From contig JAUHXB010000071.1 of NCBI GenBank assembly GCA_030427215.1, positions 1 to 6,443 of the forward strand: a stretch of 6,443 nt of DNA. The letters are read 5' to 3'. The position numbers were made by a program, and so were the translations under genes. Shown here one piece after another: positions 4,558 to 6,443 of the stretch. Each line of letters starts with the position of its first letter. Within the stretch, counting starts at the first letter, position 1. Source of the stretch: Alphaproteobacteria bacterium (GTDB lineage: Bacteria; Pseudomonadota; Alphaproteobacteria; Micavibrionales; UBA1664). Below the pieces are notes generated by a model. It was not told where the DNA came from, made no database searches, and saw only the letters and a list, made by a program, of their open reading frames with translations.

Positions 4558-6443
4558 ATGGGATATGCACTACATTCCGATAATGCGACACGCACAGGTG
4601 TTTTTTTGGCTCGTGGCGATGATAAAGATGCGATGCATGTGGTTCGTGATTTGGCAAAGGGAAACATTCAACATCTAAACCTGACCATGGATGGATCAAA
4701 CCCAAATTCAAAGGTTGATATTCAATCACTGGACGCGATGGCGAATAAATACGGCATTATGCTGTCCGTAAATTCCAACCCACGGAACGATATGTGGACC
4801 GAGGTTTTGGATTTAACAAATCTTGAACAAAATGTCTCTAATAACGACCTTCCGCCTCAGGAGTTGGAGGCAATGCTTCAAACCATAGAAGCACACGGTG
4901 TTGATATCGTCCCTGAAATCGATATTTTCCGAATTGAACACAACACGCCTTCCCCTGAATTAAAAACAGCGATTCCTGAGATTCATCAAACGGATCAAGC
5001 CCCCCCAGTTGATATTGCGACGCCGTCATCATCCACAAGCAATTCCGAAAAACCATCGGTTACACCCACGGCCGCCGCAACACCAATAGCGACCGTTGCT
5101 GCCGCTGTGGCAGAAGTTGCAATGCCTTCGGTACCTGTGGCAAAGACGTCGGCTGTTACGTCACCGAAAGAAACAGCCATTCCTCAAATTAAAGGGCAAC
5201 AGCCAACGCAACCAACGCAAGTCTCCCAGCCAGTGCAAACACCATCGGTGCCGCAACTTTCAGAAGCACCAGTTCAAAAAACACAGGCTACCGAAACGGT
5301 TCAACCATCGCCTGTCTCAATACATTCTCCGACCGTTGAGGTCTCAACCCCTTCACGACCTTTTGAAATGGTACAGCAGCCGTTTGCAGAGCCTGCGAAA
5401 CCGACGGTAACTGTTGCAAATCCAACGCCTGTTGTTGAAACGTCTGTGGCGCGCTCTGTTGAGACAGCATCAGAGCCTGCCCGAAAAGTTTCTGAACCTA
5501 CTGTTACCAAAATTACGGAAGCGCCGGTTGCGCCACCTTCTAAGTCAGAGGTTGTTTTGCCCGTATCCGCGCCAACAGCCGAGGTGAAACAGATAGAGCC
5601 AAAATTAACAAGCTCTGATTTGCCCATCAAAAATGATAATGTCGTGACATTCGAAAAGCCTGCGACGATTGAAACCTCAACGGTTGAAGTGAAGGTGACA
5701 GAAAATCAGGCATCTTCTCAACCACAAAAAAATGTCGAGCCGCAGCCCGTGCAAGATTCCGTTCCTGAATTACAAGTGGAGCAGATTAAGAAACCTGTCT
5801 TAGAGACCGTTTCTTCTGAACCTCAGGCAATAGAAAAACCCTCCGCCATCAATGCATGGGTACAGCCAGCGGTGAACGATCCAACACCCCCACAGCAACT
5901 GCAAGTGCAAACACCTCAACAAGAACAAGTTTCTCCGCCACAACAGCAAGTGGAACATATACAACAGTCGCAACCTCAAAAAATTGATGTGCCCGCGCCT
6001 GTGCAACAGACCGTGGTCAATGAAATTATACAACCAACGCCACAACAACCCCAACCTGTTGAGCAAAAGTTACCAACGCCAGAACCAGTGGTGCAGGTGC
6101 AACAGCCTGTTCAAACTCAGCCTCAGCAAGTTGTGCAACAACCATCCCCTCAACCGATAGTGCAAGTCGAACAACCTGCACCACAAGCCGTGCAACCCCA
6201 ACAATCGCAGATTCAAGAGCCTATAAAAGCTGTTGAACCTGTGCAAGTTGTTACGCCGATTATATCTGAGCCGCCGAGGGTCGAGCTTGTTGTGCAAGCG
6301 CCGCAACCGATTATACAGACACCAGAGCCAAAAATGCAGGCGCAACAGCCGGTAATGCAAACACCGCAACCGCAACCTCAGCCGACAGTGCCTAATCCTG
6401 CTACACAGCCTGGGGTTGTGGTTGCACCACCGACACCGACCTC
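4558..6443 (+). CDS. Long Pro/Gln-rich disordered protein with ordered N-terminus, 3'-truncated by window edge
   Basis: The frame is open from the ATG at 4558 to the window end, 628 codons, with no stop. I do not recognise the family. Residues 1-130 look ordered, with alternating strands and helices: MGYALHSDNATRTGVFLARG, then NIQHLNLTMDG (36-46), YGIMLSVNSNP, and a helix leading into GVDIVPEIDIFRI. From about residue 131 the sequence becomes low-complexity: to about 435 it is rich in Pro, Val, Thr, Ala, Ser and Glu, and from 436 to the end it is about a quarter Gln and a quarter Pro, with units such as VQQP, QPQQ and VQVQ. Only two Trp are present and aromatic residues are rare, as expected for an unfolded chain. 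No signal peptide or membrane segment is seen in the visible part. A C-terminal domain that would reveal function may lie outside the window. Roles as spacer, scaffold or assembly protein are possible but unproven. Confidence 0.85.
   Translation, partial: MGYALHSDNATRTGVFLARGDDKDAMHVVRDLAKGNIQHLNLTMDGSNPNSKVDIQSLDAMANKYGIMLSVNSNPRNDMWTEVLDLTNLEQNVSNNDLPPQELEAMLQTIEAHGVDIVPEIDIFRIEHNTPSPELKTAIPEIHQTDQAPPVDIATPSSSTSNSEKPSVTPTAAATPIATVAAAVAEVAMPSVPVAKTSAVTSPKETAIPQIKGQQPTQPTQVSQPVQTPSVPQLSEAPVQKTQATETVQPSPVSIHSPTVEVSTPSRPFEMVQQPFAEPAKPTVTVANPTPVVETSVARSVETASEPARKVSEPTVTKITEAPVAPPSKSEVVLPVSAPTAEVKQIEPKLTSSDLPIKNDNVVTFEKPATIETSTVEVKVTENQASSQPQKNVEPQPVQDSVPELQVEQIKKPVLETVSSEPQAIEKPSAINAWVQPAVNDPTPPQQLQVQTPQQEQVSPPQQQVEHIQQSQPQKIDVPAPVQQTVVNEIIQPTPQQPQPVEQKLPTPEPVVQVQQPVQTQPQQVVQQPSPQPIVQVEQPAPQAVQPQQSQIQEPIKAVEPVQVVTPIISEPPRVELVVQAPQPIIQTPEPKMQAQQPVMQTPQPQPQPTVPNPATQPGVVVAPPTPT
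5203..5220 (+). repeat. Perfect 9-bp tandem duplication in the Pro-rich region
   Basis: CCAACGCAA occurs twice head to tail (5203-5211 and 5212-5220), in frame, encoding Pro-Thr-Gln twice (residues 216-221). Identical codon choice in both copies points to a recent slippage or duplication event rather than selection on amino acids alone. Confidence 0.7.
5863..6443 (+). repeat. Gln/Pro-rich degenerate repeat region within the long gene
   Basis: Codons 436-628 encode 52 Gln in 193 residues and a similar number of Pro. GTGCAA (Val-Gln) recurs about every 30-60 bp from 5904 onward, and CCGCAA is directly repeated at 6364-6375. The units are degenerate and irregular, so this is a compositionally biased coding region rather than a clean tandem array. 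Synonymous codon mixing (CAA and CAG, CCA, CCT and CCG) indicates that the protein bias is older than the local DNA repeats. Confidence 0.7.

Noticed and set aside
4558..4960. Resemblance of NIQHLNLTMDG and GVDIVPEID in the long protein to glycoside hydrolase family 20 motifs (HLTDD ... VIPEID)
   Set aside because: The PGH that should follow PEID is missing, the catalytic Asp-Glu pair is not seen, and the chain turns disordered after residue 130, leaving no room for a TIM barrel. It is too weak to call, though a profile search of residues 1-130 would settle it.
4995..6375. Minus-strand frames rich in Leu/Arg or Gly/Thr/Val between 4995 and 6375
   Set aside because: They are reverse-complement shadows of the Pro/Gln codons (for example TTG and CGG from CAA and CCG) and have no ribosome binding sites or protein-like composition.
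5203..6443. CRISPR-like or tandem-repeat array
   Set aside because: Repeated units are short, degenerate and in frame with no regular spacers; they are coding low-complexity sequence.

Overview
The window looks like chromosomal DNA of a moderately AT-rich Gram-negative bacterium, most likely an alphaproteobacterium. The evidence is an Ffh with the TRIDGD form of its fourth G motif, a class I bactofilin with an N-terminal MFHKQ tail, and a DUF389 membrane protein. The exact lineage cannot be read from the sequence. No rRNA, tRNA, CRISPR array, transposase or phage gene was found.

Layout. Bases 1-1161 (minus strand) hold the first 387 codons of ffh, the protein subunit of the signal recognition particle; its 3' end lies outside the window. 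A short intergenic stretch with a plausible ffh promoter follows. Bases 1322-2350 (plus) hold a strikingly AT-rich orphan gene for a 342-residue soluble protein of unknown function, whose last 40 codons differ in composition. It converges on a bactofilin gene (2415-3029, minus), and the two share a strong bidirectional terminator. The bactofilin has two start codons, each with its own ribosome binding site. It is transcribed divergently from a DUF389 multi-pass membrane protein gene (3140-4126, plus), across about 110 bp with two inverted repeats and a candidate promoter.

The right third (4198-6443, plus) is a probable two-gene unit. A 119-residue helical protein of unknown function is followed, with no gap between stop and start, by a very long open frame still open at the window edge (628 codons visible). 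The long protein has a roughly 130-residue ordered N-terminus, then about 500 residues of disordered sequence: first rich in Pro, Val, Thr, Ala and Glu, then in Gln and Pro.

Only ffh, the bactofilin and the DUF389 protein are confidently assigned. The genes do not form one obvious pathway. Bactofilin and DUF389 both belong to the envelope or membrane periphery, and the Pro/Gln-rich protein could be a scaffold or spacer. The best candidates for undescribed biology are the orphan AT-rich gene and the 119-residue/Pro-Gln-rich pair, but nothing in the sequence proves a novel system.
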